DNA from: Bacteroidota bacterium
Lineage (GTDB): Bacteria; Bacteroidota; Bacteroidia; Chitinophagales; Chitinophagaceae
DNA length: 64,000 bases
Assembly (NCBI GenBank): GCA_018266775.1
Contig: JAFDZS010000004.1
Coordinates: 1-64,000, forward strand
Direction: 5' to 3'
Position 1 is the stretch's first letter, and the number at the start of each line of letters is the position of its first letter. Below the pieces are notes generated by a model. It was not told the DNA's origin, ran no database searches, and was given only the letters and a program-made list of their open reading frames with translations. The position numbers and the translations under genes were made by a program. Shown here piece after piece: positions 26,008-34,292 of this stretch.

Positions 26008-26159
26008 ATCTGTCGTCCGTTGTCCTTTGTCTGTCATCTGTCATCTGTCGTCCATCGTCTGTCGCCAATCGTCTGTCGCCAATCGTCCGTCGTCCGTTAT
26101 CCGTCGTCTGTCGTCCGTTGTCCATCGTCAAAAAACATTCAACCTTCAACTTTCAACTC
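26008..26159. repeat. Heptamer array (TCTGTCG/TCCGTCG type) running into TTCAAC heptamers
   Basis: About 120 bp keep a 7-nt register of TCTGTCG, CCAATCG, TCCGTCG, TCCGTTA and similar words, followed by AACCTTC/AACTTTC words. The open frames here encode only CRxSSVVx-type simple sequence and are not genes. The TTCAAC part overlaps the 3' end of the MBL-fold gene and supplies its last residues (LKVEG) and its TGA stop. Confidence 0.7.
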
Positions 26160-26861
26160 TTCCCCCGCCTTCAGCGCATGAATTTGCAACCCTTCAATAT
26201 CCTTTGTGAGTACAGCTAATTGTTCCGGTGTTCCGGTTAATTGTTTAAACGTACCATAATGAAAAGGGATTACCTGTTTTACATTCAACAGGCGGATGGC
26301 GTGGGCCGCTTCTGATGGCCCCATCGTATACCTATCGCCGATGGGTAATACGGCAATAGTGGGCTTGTAAATTTCACCAATGAGTTTCATGTCTCCAAAA
26401 ACACAGGTGTCGCCGGCAAAATAAATGCGGGTGCCGTCAGACAGTTGCAGCACGTAGCCACAACTGTTATGACCAAACCTTGCCTGCGTTTCTGAAATAT
26501 TGATATGCGAAGTATGAAAACCATTAACCATGGTAACCATGCAATCGAGAATTGAAATGGTGCCGCCGAGATTCATTGCTTCAATCGCAGATAAAGGACA
26601 GTTGTTTTCAATCAAATACCAGCGCACCATGCTATTGGCTATCACTTTTGTTTTTCCGTTCTTCACTATATCTAAAACTTCCAGGTCGAAATGATCATCA
26701 TGTCCGTGGGTGATGAGAAACAGGTCAATGTCATCAAATTTTTTCAGGTGCTCCGGCATAAAGCTGTTGCCGCTGAGCCAGGGATCTACAATAATCACTT
26801 TATTTTCAGGAGTGGTTACTTTAAATGTGGCATGGCCGAGCAATTGTATGGTAGTTGGCAT
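26139..26861 (-). CDS. Metal-dependent hydrolase of the metallo-beta-lactamase fold (UlaG-like)
   Basis: A 240-residue cytoplasmic protein. The N-terminal part has LLGHATFKVTTPENKVIIVD, then the metal motif LITHGHDDHFD (HxHxDH). Later ligands are ISIL...NGFHTSHIN, IYFAGDTCVFGD (the Asp of the GDT motif) and VIPFHYGTFK. This is the YtkL/UlaG group of hydrolases (COG2220), broad and mostly uncharacterised; several members are lactonases or phosphodiesterases. The last five codons and the stop lie in the adjoining heptamer array. It is the last gene of the run Nudix, phosphoesterase, hydrolase on the minus strand. Confidence 0.87.
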   Translation of the reverse strand: MPTTIQLLGHATFKVTTPENKVIIVDPWLSGNSFMPEHLKKFDDIDLFLITHGHDDHFDLEVLDIVKNGKTKVIANSMVRWYLIENNCPLSAIEAMNLGGTISILDCMVTMVNGFHTSHINISETQARFGHNSCGYVLQLSDGTRIYFAGDTCVFGDMKLIGEIYKPTIAVLPIGDRYTMGPSEAAHAIRLLNVKQVIPFHYGTFKQLTGTPEQLAVLTKDIEGLQIHALKAGEELKVEG

Positions 26862-26918
26862 GGTTGGAGAATTGGTTGATTTGTTTATTGGTGAATTAGT
26901 TAATTGGGTTAGTGGTTA

Positions 26919-26991
26919 ATTCGTGTAATTAGTGTCATTTGGTTCATTCGTATTTTCTATTCGTGTAATTCGTGAAAAATTCGTGCAATAA
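26919..26991. repeat. Nonamer-type repeat array (TTCGTGTAA family)
   Basis: Words such as TTCGTGTAA, TTAGTGTCA, TTCGTGTAA and TTCGTGAAA recur at about 9-nt spacing between the MBL-fold and phosphoesterase genes. The same words recur at 32553-32609 and 34436-34471. Confidence 0.6.
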
Positions 26992-27001
26992 AATTCACCA
27001 T

Positions 27002-27511
27002 TCACCTCCCCAGCTCAATCACTTCACAATTCTTAATATTATTCCCATCAATCACAAAATGAATCAGTGTTCTCACTTTATGCCAGCCCTGTTTTCCCGC
27101 GGCGCCGGGGTTCATGTGCAGGCACTGCAACTGGTCATCATACATCACTTTTAAAATATGGCTGTGGCCGCTGATGAATAATTGCGGTCGATGCTGTATG
27201 ATTTCTTTTTTGGTAGCAGCATTGTACTTTGGTGGATAACCACCAATATGCCGCATCATCACTTTCACCTCTTCGCACATAAAAATGAGTTGCTCCGGAA
27301 ATTGCAATCTTGTTTTATGATCATCAATATTGCCATATACACCACGTAAAATTTTGGAAGAACCGGTTTGACTGCAAAAGGTTTCCAGTTGTTCAATTAC
27401 AGCAGGGCCAAAATCGCCACCATGCCAGATTTCATTGCACTCTGCTAAATGCTCCAGCGTTGCGGCATCTAAAAAACCATGTGTGTCTGAGAGTAATCCA
27501 ATCCTGGTCAT
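27002..27511 (-). CDS. Metallophosphoesterase, YfcE/MJ0936 type
   Basis: A 169-residue enzyme of the calcineurin-like fold. The metal and phosphate motifs are GLLSDTHGFLD (DxH), IWHGGDFG (GD), GVYGNIDDHKT (GN) and LFISGHSHILK (GHxH). Length and layout match small cytoplasmic phosphodiesterases such as YfcE, which cleave model phosphodiesters; the natural substrate is unknown. It starts 2 bp after the Nudix stop, so the two genes are coupled. Its TGA stop lies in a TTCACCA/TTCACCT heptamer pair. Confidence 0.9.
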   Translation of the reverse strand: MTRIGLLSDTHGFLDAATLEHLAECNEIWHGGDFGPAVIEQLETFCSQTGSSKILRGVYGNIDDHKTRLQFPEQLIFMCEEVKVMMRHIGGYPPKYNAATKKEIIQHRPQLFISGHSHILKVMYDDQLQCLHMNPGAAGKQGWHKVRTLIHFVIDGNNIKNCEVIELGR

Positions 27512-27513
27512 AG

Positions 27514-27942
27514 TCAGTCAATCAAACCCTGCTGTTGTAAAATTTTTAAAATCATCACTGCGCCGGGAGCCTGGTTGGGTTCCCGTAAATATGCTTCAAC
27601 AGTAAAAAAATGTAATTGTCCCACTTCAGCAGCGGCCACTGGTTTTATGTCTTTAGTTACCATAAAACATTCCTGTTCCATAATCACCCCATTGGCTTCG
27701 CCAAAAGCCGGCGCTGAAATATGTGTAAACCATTGCAGCTCTTTTTCCGTCAGTTGTACATTCATCTCTTCTTCCACTTCGCGGCAAAGCGCTTCAGCAG
27801 CGGTTTCACCGGCGTTGATTTTTCCGCCAGGCAAATAAAAACATTGTTTGTTATTGCTGAATGCCAGCAGCAATTTTCTATGCTGTATATACAATAATCC
27901 TGCACAAGGCAGGGGAGTGATGGTTTTAATTTCAGGATTCAT
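27514..27942 (-). CDS. Nudix hydrolase
   Basis: A 142-residue protein with the Nudix box GGKINAGETAAEALCREVEE followed by EM (GX5EX7REUXEEXGU; here a slightly variant end), which binds divalent metal and cleaves nucleoside diphosphate derivatives. The conserved YLPGGK precedes it. It is the first gene of a tight pair with the phosphoesterase (2-bp gap). MutT-like clean-up of oxidised nucleotides is possible, but the substrate cannot be assigned. Confidence 0.9.
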   Translation of the reverse strand: MNPEIKTITPLPCAGLLYIQHRKLLLAFSNNKQCFYLPGGKINAGETAAEALCREVEEEMNVQLTEKELQWFTHISAPAFGEANGVIMEQECFMVTKDIKPVAAAEVGQLHFFTVEAYLREPNQAPGAVMILKILQQQGLID

Positions 27943-27965
27943 TACTTTTATGTACGATTTAGCTT

Positions 27966-28058
27966 ATGCCATTCTTCCGCAATTTCACATATTATATCGA
28001 CAAAAGAAAGTGGAAATATATTTTCCTGCTGGCAGCCCTGGAACTCTGTTTATGGTAA
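27966..28058 (+). CDS. Possible 30-residue membrane peptide
   Basis: ATG 27966 opens MPFFRNFTYYIDKRKWKYIF followed by LLAALELCLW and TAA. The composition, a basic head and then one hydrophobic helix, resembles small membrane proteins. A near -7 element TACTTTTA lies at about 27947. There is no second copy and no other support; chance is quite possible. Confidence 0.25.
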   Translation: MPFFRNFTYYIDKRKWKYIFLLAALELCLW

Positions 28059-28083
28059 AGCGGTGATAAAAAAGCTACACTCC

Positions 28084-28152
28084 AATAATCAATAATTGAT
28101 AATTAATAATGAACAATGGATAATTGGCCATTGACCATTCACCATTCACAAC
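28084..28152. repeat. Heptamer array directly upstream of hmgA
   Basis: A strict 7-nt register: AATCAAT, AATTGAT, AATTAAT, AATGAAC, AATGGAT, AATTGGC, CATTGAC, CATTCAC, CATTCAC. The AATGG and CCATT words face each other near 28116-28140. It ends 12 bp before the hmgA start. Confidence 0.65.
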
Positions 28153-28164
28153 TTACCACACACT

Positions 28165-29322
28165 ATGGCACACTATTATACTTTAGGAAAAATACCCCAT
28201 AAGCGGCATACGCAATTCCGCAAGCCAGATGGCGGTTTATACAGCGAACAATTGTTCAGTACCGAAGGCTTCAGCGATGATTATTCTTTACTATACCATT
28301 GCCATCCACCCACACAAATTATTAAAACAGAACCGCAGGTAGATGTGAGTCCGCAGGTGGCAGAAGAAAAAATGCTGCAGCACCGTTGCTTCGAAGGCTT
28401 TCATATCAAACCGGGTGGCGAATTTCTGCAAAGCCGCATTCCCGTTTTAGTCAACAGCGATTGCCACATTGTACTGGCTGCACCGCAAAGCGGTACCGGC
28501 AATTATTTTTATAAGAATACCGATGCTGATGAAATGATCTTTGTTCATGAAGGTAGCGGTACTGTATATACGCAGTATGGTGAATTGCCATTTGGTTATG
28601 GCGATTACATTGTTTTACCCCGTGGAACCATCTATCAAATTCAATTTAATGATGACAAGAACAGGTTGTTTATTGTAGAATCCTTTTCGCCATTGCGCTA
28701 TCCCAAACGCTACATGAGCAAATACGGCCAGTTGATGGAGCATGCTCCTTATTGTGAACGCGACATTCGTAAACCACAAAACCTGCAGACATTTGATGAA
28801 AAGGGAGACTTTCTCATCAAAGCAAAAAAGAAAGGGATATTGTATGGCCTGCATTATGGTACGCATCCTTTCGATGTGATCGGTTGGGATGGTTGTTGCT
28901 ATCCCTACATATTTTCTATTCACGATTTTGAACCCATCACCGGGCGGGTGCATCAACCACCACCCGTGCATCAAACTTTTGAAACCAATGCTTTTGTGGT
29001 GTGCTCTTTTGTACCGCGTTTGTACGATTATCATCCCGATGCCATCCCTGCGCCATACAACCACAGCAATATAGACAGTGATGAAGTATTGTATTATGTG
29101 GATGGCGATTTTATGAGCCGCAAGCATGTAACCAGGGGAATGATCACACTGCACCCGGCGGGCATACCACACGGGCCACACCCCGGCGCCGTGGAAAAAA
29201 GTATTGGTGCAAAGGAAACCAAAGAACTGGCTGTGATGGTGGATACCTTCAGACCATTAATGATTACCAAACAGGCACTGGATATTGAAAACAAAGATTA
29301 CATTATGAGTTGGGCTGAATAA
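28165..29322 (+). CDS. hmgA: Homogentisate 1,2-dioxygenase
   Basis: A 385-residue Fe(II) enzyme opening the ring of homogentisate to maleylacetoacetate in tyrosine and phenylalanine breakdown. Family blocks are HYYTLGKIPHKRHTQFRKPD at the N-terminus, DADEMIFVHEGSGTVYTQYG with the cupin-like core, LPRGTIYQIQ, and the iron-site region HPAGIPHGPHPGAVEKS. Somewhat shorter than the human enzyme (445), as is normal for Bacteroidota members. No other tyrosine-pathway gene is beside it in the window. A terminator follows the stop. Confidence 0.93.
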   Translation: MAHYYTLGKIPHKRHTQFRKPDGGLYSEQLFSTEGFSDDYSLLYHCHPPTQIIKTEPQVDVSPQVAEEKMLQHRCFEGFHIKPGGEFLQSRIPVLVNSDCHIVLAAPQSGTGNYFYKNTDADEMIFVHEGSGTVYTQYGELPFGYGDYIVLPRGTIYQIQFNDDKNRLFIVESFSPLRYPKRYMSKYGQLMEHAPYCERDIRKPQNLQTFDEKGDFLIKAKKKGILYGLHYGTHPFDVIGWDGCCYPYIFSIHDFEPITGRVHQPPPVHQTFETNAFVVCSFVPRLYDYHPDAIPAPYNHSNIDSDEVLYYVDGDFMSRKHVTRGMITLHPAGIPHGPHPGAVEKSIGAKETKELAVMVDTFRPLMITKQALDIENKDYIMSWAE

Positions 29323-29330
29323 AATTAAAG

Positions 29331-29354
29331 CCGGGATATGCTCCCGGTTTTTTT
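29331..29354 (+). terminator. Rho-independent terminator after hmgA
   Basis: CCGGGA (29331-29336) pairs with TCCCGG (29342-29347), followed by seven T. The remaining 245 bp up to the tetR gene hold only its promoter and operator. Confidence 0.85.
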
Positions 29355-29548
29355 ATGCTTTTATTTAAAGGCAACTGTAAAACCTGAGTTAGTAAAGGTG
29401 GTCATCACAATGATCAGCCCGGTTTCGCCACGCTCAACCTGACAACTTTTATTATTCAGAAGACTTCTAATCTTCAATTTTAAAGAATGCCAGGCTGAAC
29501 TCGTCAAAGGCGGCTATGGCCACATTTCAAATATTTATTTACAAAAGA

Positions 29549-29595
29549 TTTGGAAATGTAAAAATGATGTGTACTTTTGTTAACCATTTGGTTAA
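29549..29595 (+). promoter_or_regulatory. Promoter and operator of the TetR-controlled efflux operon
   Basis: TTTG (29549-29552), a 19-bp spacer and TACTTTTG (29572-29579) match the Bacteroidota TTTG / TAnnTTTG consensus exactly. Directly after it, TTAACC-ATTT-GGTTAA (29580-29595) is a perfect inverted repeat that would cover the transcription start. An identical-arm palindrome occurs at 30235-30250. This is the arrangement expected for autorepression by the TetR-type protein encoded from 29601. Confidence 0.75.
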
Positions 29596-29600
29596 ACTAT

Positions 29601-30218
29601 ATGGTTAAGAAAAGAAAAGACGATACAACAGAAGGAAAAATACTGGCAGCAGCGAGGAAAGTATTTACCACTAAAGGAATGGCCGGTGCCCGGATGCAGG
29701 ATATTGCAGATGAAGCGGGTATCAACAAAGCTATGCTGCATTATTATTTTAAGGATAAAGAAAAATTGTTTGAAGTGGTGTTTATGGAAGGTGCAGGAGA
29801 ATTTTTTCCGCGAATTAATAAGTTGTTCGAATCTGATGCATCGTTGGAAGAGATGATCACCCGTTTTGTGGAAGAATACCTGGATGCCATGCAGCGCAGC
29901 CCTTACCTGCCCTGGTTTATCATGAATGAACTGAACCGTGACGCAGATACATTTCTTGAGAAAATATGGGCAGCGCCGAATCGTCCCAATCCTGCGAAAT
30001 TTCTTGCTTTGATAGAAAAAGAAATTAAGAAGGGAAATATCAAGCGCATCAGCCCTTTGCATTTGCTGCTGAACTTGTTGTCGATGACTATTTTTCCTTT
30101 CATTGCCAAGCCAATGATCACGAGAAATCTTCACCTGGACGAAATGCAATTCAGGTATGTGATTGAACAAAGAAAAACGGAGATACCTAAATTCATCATG
30201 GACTCCATCCGAAAATAA
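29601..30218 (+). CDS. TetR family repressor of the efflux operon
   Basis: A 205-residue regulator starting at ATG 29601; the frame extends 8 codons upstream into the operator, so the shorter start is preferred. The N-terminal helix-turn-helix is clear (GKILAAARKVFTTKGMAGAR, then MQDIADEAGINKAMLHYYFK). The C-terminal domain senses an unknown ligand. It heads a run of tolC, membrane-fusion, two ATPase and two permease genes on the same strand, the same content as the E. coli ybiH(cecR)-ybhGFSR locus. Palindromes TTAACC-N4-GGTTAA before its own start and over the tolC start suggest that it represses both. Confidence 0.9.
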   Translation: MVKKRKDDTTEGKILAAARKVFTTKGMAGARMQDIADEAGINKAMLHYYFKDKEKLFEVVFMEGAGEFFPRINKLFESDASLEEMITRFVEEYLDAMQRSPYLPWFIMNELNRDADTFLEKIWAAPNRPNPAKFLALIEKEIKKGNIKRISPLHLLLNLLSMTIFPFIAKPMITRNLHLDEMQFRYVIEQRKTEIPKFIMDSIRK

Positions 30219-30234
30219 TTTTTTTGATTAAAAT

Positions 30235-30250
30235 TTAACCAGATGGTTAA
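30235..30250. promoter_or_regulatory. Second TetR-type operator, overlapping the tolC start codon
   Basis: TTAACC-AGAT-GGTTAA has the same arms and spacing as the site at 29580-29595. The ATG of the TolC-family gene (30243-30245) lies inside it. Confidence 0.65.
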
Positions 30251-31517
30251 CGCTAAATTTATCGTGTGCTTTGCATTGCTGTTGTTTACAAAACTGGCAT
30301 CTGCACAGCAAATAACATTAACGCTTGCCAAAGCCTATGAACAGGCTGTACAGCATTACCCGCTGATCAAGCAAAGGCAATTACTGCAGCAAACCACCAA
30401 TCTTACTGTTGACAATTTGAGTAAAGGATTTTTACCGCAGGTGAACATCAGTGCACAGGCATCGTACCAGTCGGATGTTACTAAAGTTAGTATTCCTGTA
30501 CCGGGCATTACCATCACGCCACCATCAAAAGATCAGTATAAAGTTTTGGCAGATGTGAGCCAGTTGGTGTATGATGGCGGCATGATCAAAGAGCAAAAAA
30601 ATGTGCAGCACCTGAATGAAGATGCTGAACAGGAAAAAATAGAAGTGGAATTATATAAGCTGAAAGACCGCATCAACCAATTGTATTTAGGTGTATTGTA
30701 TTTAGATGAACAATTGAAACAGATTGAACTGGTACAAAATGATATACAAAACGGAATTGCAAAAACAGAAGCGCAGGTAAATAATGGAGTGGCATTCCGT
30801 TCTAATTTGAATGTGCTGAAGGCGGAGTCTTTGAAAAATGATCAAAGAGCTATTGAGCTGAAAGCAACACGCAAAGGATTTATCGACGTCATCAGTTTAT
30901 TCATTGGCGAAAACCTGCCTGAAAATGTGCAACTGGAAATGCCGGTGTCTGTTGCGCCATCGTTGCAGGCCGATATTCAACGGCCGGAATTAAAATTGTA
31001 TTCCACCCAGGAAAAATTATTGAGTGGCCAGAATGCAATCATCGATGCCCGCAATAAACCCAGGGCCAGTCTTTTTGTACAGGGTGGTTACGGCAGGCCG
31101 GGCTTAAATTTTCTGAATAATGATTTTGCTTTTTTTTATACCACAGGCGTACGGTTGAACTGGTCGCTGAGCGGATTGTACACACAAAAAAAGGAAAAGC
31201 AAATAATTGATATCAGCAGGAAAACCATCGGCATACAAAAAGAAACATTTTTACTGAACACCAACACGGCGTTAAAGCAGCAGGATGCGGAGATTAATAA
31301 ACTGCAGCAACTGATTGCAAAAGACCAGGCCATCATTGATTTAAGGGCAAGTGTAAAAGATGCGGCTAAGGCGCAATTAGATAATGCGGTTATAACAGCC
31401 AATGACTACCTGCGGGAAGTAAATGCAGAAGACCAGGCGAGGCAATCCCTGATCACACATAAAGTACAACTGTTGCAGGCGGAGATCAATTATCAAACTA
31501 TTTCAGGAAATCAATAA
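30243..31517 (+). CDS. TolC family outer-membrane efflux protein
   Basis: A 424-residue protein with signal peptide (FIVCFALLLFTKLASAQ) and the duplicated helical-hairpin structure of outer-membrane efflux channels (QITLTLAKAYEQAVQHYPLI near the N-terminus; YLREVNAEDQARQSLITHKV near the C-terminus). It forms the trimeric exit duct for the ABC exporter encoded downstream. The start codon lies within the putative TetR operator, 24 bp after the tetR stop. The next gene, encoding the periplasmic adaptor, follows after 7 bp. Confidence 0.9.
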   Translation: MVNAKFIVCFALLLFTKLASAQQITLTLAKAYEQAVQHYPLIKQRQLLQQTTNLTVDNLSKGFLPQVNISAQASYQSDVTKVSIPVPGITITPPSKDQYKVLADVSQLVYDGGMIKEQKNVQHLNEDAEQEKIEVELYKLKDRINQLYLGVLYLDEQLKQIELVQNDIQNGIAKTEAQVNNGVAFRSNLNVLKAESLKNDQRAIELKATRKGFIDVISLFIGENLPENVQLEMPVSVAPSLQADIQRPELKLYSTQEKLLSGQNAIIDARNKPRASLFVQGGYGRPGLNFLNNDFAFFYTTGVRLNWSLSGLYTQKKEKQIIDISRKTIGIQKETFLLNTNTALKQQDAEINKLQQLIAKDQAIIDLRASVKDAAKAQLDNAVITANDYLREVNAEDQARQSLITHKVQLLQAEINYQTISGNQ

Positions 31518-31524
31518 ACATAGT

Positions 31525-32478
31525 ATGAAGTCAAACATTTTTTTAAGCGCCGGTATTTTGTTGCTGACCGTTACAGGTTGCAGTAATACAGAAAATGCAT
31601 TTGATGCGTCCGGAACATTTGAATCCGATGAAGTGATTGTATCATCAGAACTGCCGGGGAAACTTGTAACCTTCAATGTGCAGGAAGGGCAACTGATTAA
31701 TAAAGACAGCGTAGTGGGCATTGTGGATGCCAAAAATTTATCATTGCAGGAAGAACAAGTGGAAGCCAGCATTAAAGCGCTGAACGAAAAAACAGTTAAT
31801 GCGGCACCCAGTGTTCAGTTGCTGAATAATCAACTGGCTGTGCAGCAATCGCAAAAAGATAATTTGCTGCATGAAAAAAAGCGTATTGAAAATTTGATCA
31901 AAGCAGATGCCGCAACGGGCAAACAGTTAGATGATATCAACGCACAGATTGATGTGGTGGACAAACAAATTAAAGTAACACAGCAACAGATCAATGTGCA
32001 ACTGAATAATACAGCAACACAAAACAGGAGTATATTAAGTGAAGCAGATCCATTGAAAAAACGTGCGGCACAAATACAGGACCAGGTGCAGCGGGCAAAT
32101 ATTATCAATCCCATTACAGGTACTGTTATTACAAAGTATGCGGAGCAGGGAGAGATCACTGCATCTGGAAAAGCATTGTATAAAATTGCTGATTTGTCTT
32201 ATTTAAATTTAAGAGCGTATTTCTCGGGGACACAATTACCACAAATAAAATTAGGACAAACTGTAAAAGTGATGATTGATGACGGCGCTAAAAAATATAA
32301 AGCATACAGCGGGGTGATAACCTGGGTGTCTGATAAAGCAGAGTTTACCCCTAAAACTATTCAAACCAAAGAAGAAAGAGCAAACCTGGTGTATGCAGTA
32401 AAAATAAAAGTGAAGAATGATGGCTTTTTGAAAATAGGCATGTATGGGGAAGTGGTGTTGGGAGGTGAAGGGAAGTAG
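31525..32478 (+). CDS. HlyD/YbhG-type membrane-fusion lipoprotein
   Basis: A 317-residue periplasmic adaptor with a lipoprotein signal (ILLLTVTGC, Cys about 19). It has a lipoyl-like half (GTFESDEVIVSSELPGKLVT, then NVQEGQLINKDSVVGIVDAK), a long coiled coil (about 80-190, with QLNNTATQNRSILSEADPLK), the second lipoyl half (RANIINPITGTVITKYAEQG) and a beta-barrel. It links the inner-membrane ABC-2 transporter with TolC. The upstream gap is 7 bp; the downstream gap to the first ATPase is 151 bp and is filled with nonamer repeats. Confidence 0.9.
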   Translation: MKSNIFLSAGILLLTVTGCSNTENAFDASGTFESDEVIVSSELPGKLVTFNVQEGQLINKDSVVGIVDAKNLSLQEEQVEASIKALNEKTVNAAPSVQLLNNQLAVQQSQKDNLLHEKKRIENLIKADAATGKQLDDINAQIDVVDKQIKVTQQQINVQLNNTATQNRSILSEADPLKKRAAQIQDQVQRANIINPITGTVITKYAEQGEITASGKALYKIADLSYLNLRAYFSGTQLPQIKLGQTVKVMIDDGAKKYKAYSGVITWVSDKAEFTPKTIQTKEERANLVYAVKIKVKNDGFLKIGMYGEVVLGGEGK

Positions 32479-32479
32479 T

Positions 32480-32609
32480 TATAAAAGTATATAAAGTAAA
32501 TAAAGTAAGAAGAACATTAGATATAAGAGTGGTACTCAACTTTAGTGAAAACAATTCGTGTAATTAGTATTGATTCGTGTAAAAAAATAATTCGAGTAAT
32601 TCGTGCATA
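32480..32609. repeat. Nonamer repeats between adaptor and first ATPase gene
   Basis: An AAGTATATA/AAGTAAATA block at 32486-32514 is followed by TTCGTGTAA/TTAGTATTG/TTCGTGTAA words at 32553-32609, both near 9-nt spacing. The same two-block order is repeated at 34321-34471. Confidence 0.6.
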
Positions 32610-32629
32610 AAAAGAAAACTTCAATTTAA

Positions 32630-33544
32630 ATGCCTGCAGTAACTGTTGAACATATCATTAAAACTTACGGAAAGAAGAAAGAAGTGTTGGCGCTGAATGA
32701 TCTTTCGTTTGATGTGGCACCAGGAGAATTGTTTGGCATTATTGGCCCGGATGGTGCAGGAAAAACATCGCTGTTCAGAATCTTAACCACATTATTATTG
32801 GCCGACAGCGGCAAAGCAACAGTAGATGGTTTTGATGTAGTGCAATCGTATAAAGAAATCAGGAAAAGGGTGGGATATATGCCGGGAAGATTTTCATTAT
32901 ATACTGATTTATCTGTTGAAGAAAACCTGAATTTTTTTGCCACCATATTCAATACCAGCATCAAAGAAAACTATGACCTCGTTAAAGAAATTTATGTGCA
33001 GATAGAACCATTTAAAGACCGCAAGGCGGGAAAACTATCTGGCGGCATGAAACAGAAACTGGCTTTATGCTGTGCATTGATACACCGGCCATCGGTATTG
33101 TTTTTAGATGAACCTACAACGGGTGTTGATGCCGTATCGAGAAAAGAATTTTGGGAAATGCTGAAAGGATTGAGGCAACAGGGCATCACTATTTTGGTCT
33201 CCACGCCTTATATGGATGAAGCCAGATTATGTGATCGTGTGGCGCTAATACAAAATGGAGCCATTTTATCAATCAATACACCTGCCGGAGTGGTGGATGA
33301 ATTCAGCTATCCTTTGTGGGCAGTGCAATCACCTGCAATGTTGCCATTGTTAAATGAACTGAAAGCATTGCCCTTTGTAAAAGATGCGTATCCATTTGGT
33401 GCTTATCATCATGTTGTATTGAATAATGCTGCAGCAGAAAATCAATTGCATCAATGGGTACAGCAGTTTGCAGTAACGAATGTTCAGGCAAAAAAAATAA
33501 CAGCAGATATTGAAGATTGTTTCATTGCATTAATGAAGAACTAA
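32630..33544 (+). CDS. ABC transporter ATP-binding protein (first NBD of a YbhF-like exporter)
   Basis: A 304-residue ATPase. Walker A is IIGPDGAGKTSL, the signature is KLSGGMKQKLALCC, Walker B is SVLFLDEPTTGVD, and a later His-region appears as STPYMDEA. About 70 extra residues follow the ATPase fold (FSYPLWAVQSPAMLPLLNEL), as in DrrA/YbhF-type exporters. In E. coli YbhF two such domains are fused; here the second is the next gene, 1 bp away. It powers ABC-2 permeases encoded at 34481-36702. Confidence 0.92.
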   Translation: MPAVTVEHIIKTYGKKKEVLALNDLSFDVAPGELFGIIGPDGAGKTSLFRILTTLLLADSGKATVDGFDVVQSYKEIRKRVGYMPGRFSLYTDLSVEENLNFFATIFNTSIKENYDLVKEIYVQIEPFKDRKAGKLSGGMKQKLALCCALIHRPSVLFLDEPTTGVDAVSRKEFWEMLKGLRQQGITILVSTPYMDEARLCDRVALIQNGAILSINTPAGVVDEFSYPLWAVQSPAMLPLLNELKALPFVKDAYPFGAYHHVVLNNAAAENQLHQWVQQFAVTNVQAKKITADIEDCFIALMKN

Positions 33545-33545
33545 T

Positions 33546-34292
33546 ATGAGTAACAATAAAGTGATCACGGCAAATGAATTGACCAAAACATTTGGTGATT
33601 TTGTTGCGGTGGATCATATCAGTTTTGAAGTGGAGAAAGGGGAGATCTTTGGCTTCCTTGGTGCCAATGGTGCAGGAAAAACCACCGCCATGCGTATGTT
33701 ATGCGGATTGTCCATGCCTACATCAGGCAAAGCCACTGTAGCTGGTCTTGACGTGTATACAGAAAATGAAAAAATTAAAAGAAGCATAGGTTATATGAGC
33801 CAGAAGTTTTCTTTGTATGATGATTTGACGGTAAAAGAAAACATGCAGTTCTATGGGGGAATTTATGGAAAGAAAGATGCGTTTATTAAATCTAAAACAG
33901 CTTCCATATTGCAGGAACTGCATCTTGAAAAGGAAGCGAATGTACTGGTGAAATCATTGCCATTGGGATGGAAACAGAAACTGGCTTTTTCAGTGGCTGT
34001 TTTTCATGAACCGGAAATTGTTTTTTTGGATGAGCCAACGGGCGGCGTTGACCCTGTTACCAGAAGAGAGTTCTGGAATATGATTTACCAGGCATCTGCC
34101 AACGGTATTACTGTTTTTGTAACCACGCATTATATGGACGAAGCTGAATACTGTAACAGGGTAAGTATTATGGTGGATGGCAGGATTGAAGCATTGGATG
34201 CTCCAGCGCAACTTAAACAACAGTATCATGCAGCATCTATGGATGATGTGTTTTTAAAACTGGCAAGGAAGGCGGTGAGGGCGGCGGATTAG
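33546..34292 (+). CDS. ABC transporter ATP-binding protein (second NBD of a YbhF-like exporter)
   Basis: A 248-residue ATPase one base after the previous one. Walker A is FLGANGAGKTTAM, Walker B is EIVFLDEPTGGVDP and the switch region is TTHYMDEAEYC. The signature helix reads KSLPLGWKQKLAFS instead of LSGGQ; the PLG[WF]KQ form is usual in the second NBD of YbhF-type transporters, so the two proteins probably form an asymmetric ATPase pair. A 188-bp repeat-filled gap precedes the first permease gene. Confidence 0.92.
   Translation: MSNNKVITANELTKTFGDFVAVDHISFEVEKGEIFGFLGANGAGKTTAMRMLCGLSMPTSGKATVAGLDVYTENEKIKRSIGYMSQKFSLYDDLTVKENMQFYGGIYGKKDAFIKSKTASILQELHLEKEANVLVKSLPLGWKQKLAFSVAVFHEPEIVFLDEPTGGVDPVTRREFWNMIYQASANGITVFVTTHYMDEAEYCNRVSIMVDGRIEALDAPAQLKQQYHAASMDDVFLKLARKAVRAAD

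Noticed and set aside
25981-26181. Open frames rich in CRxSSVV-type sequence
   Set aside because: They are only translations of the heptamer array; all frames are open and low in complexity.
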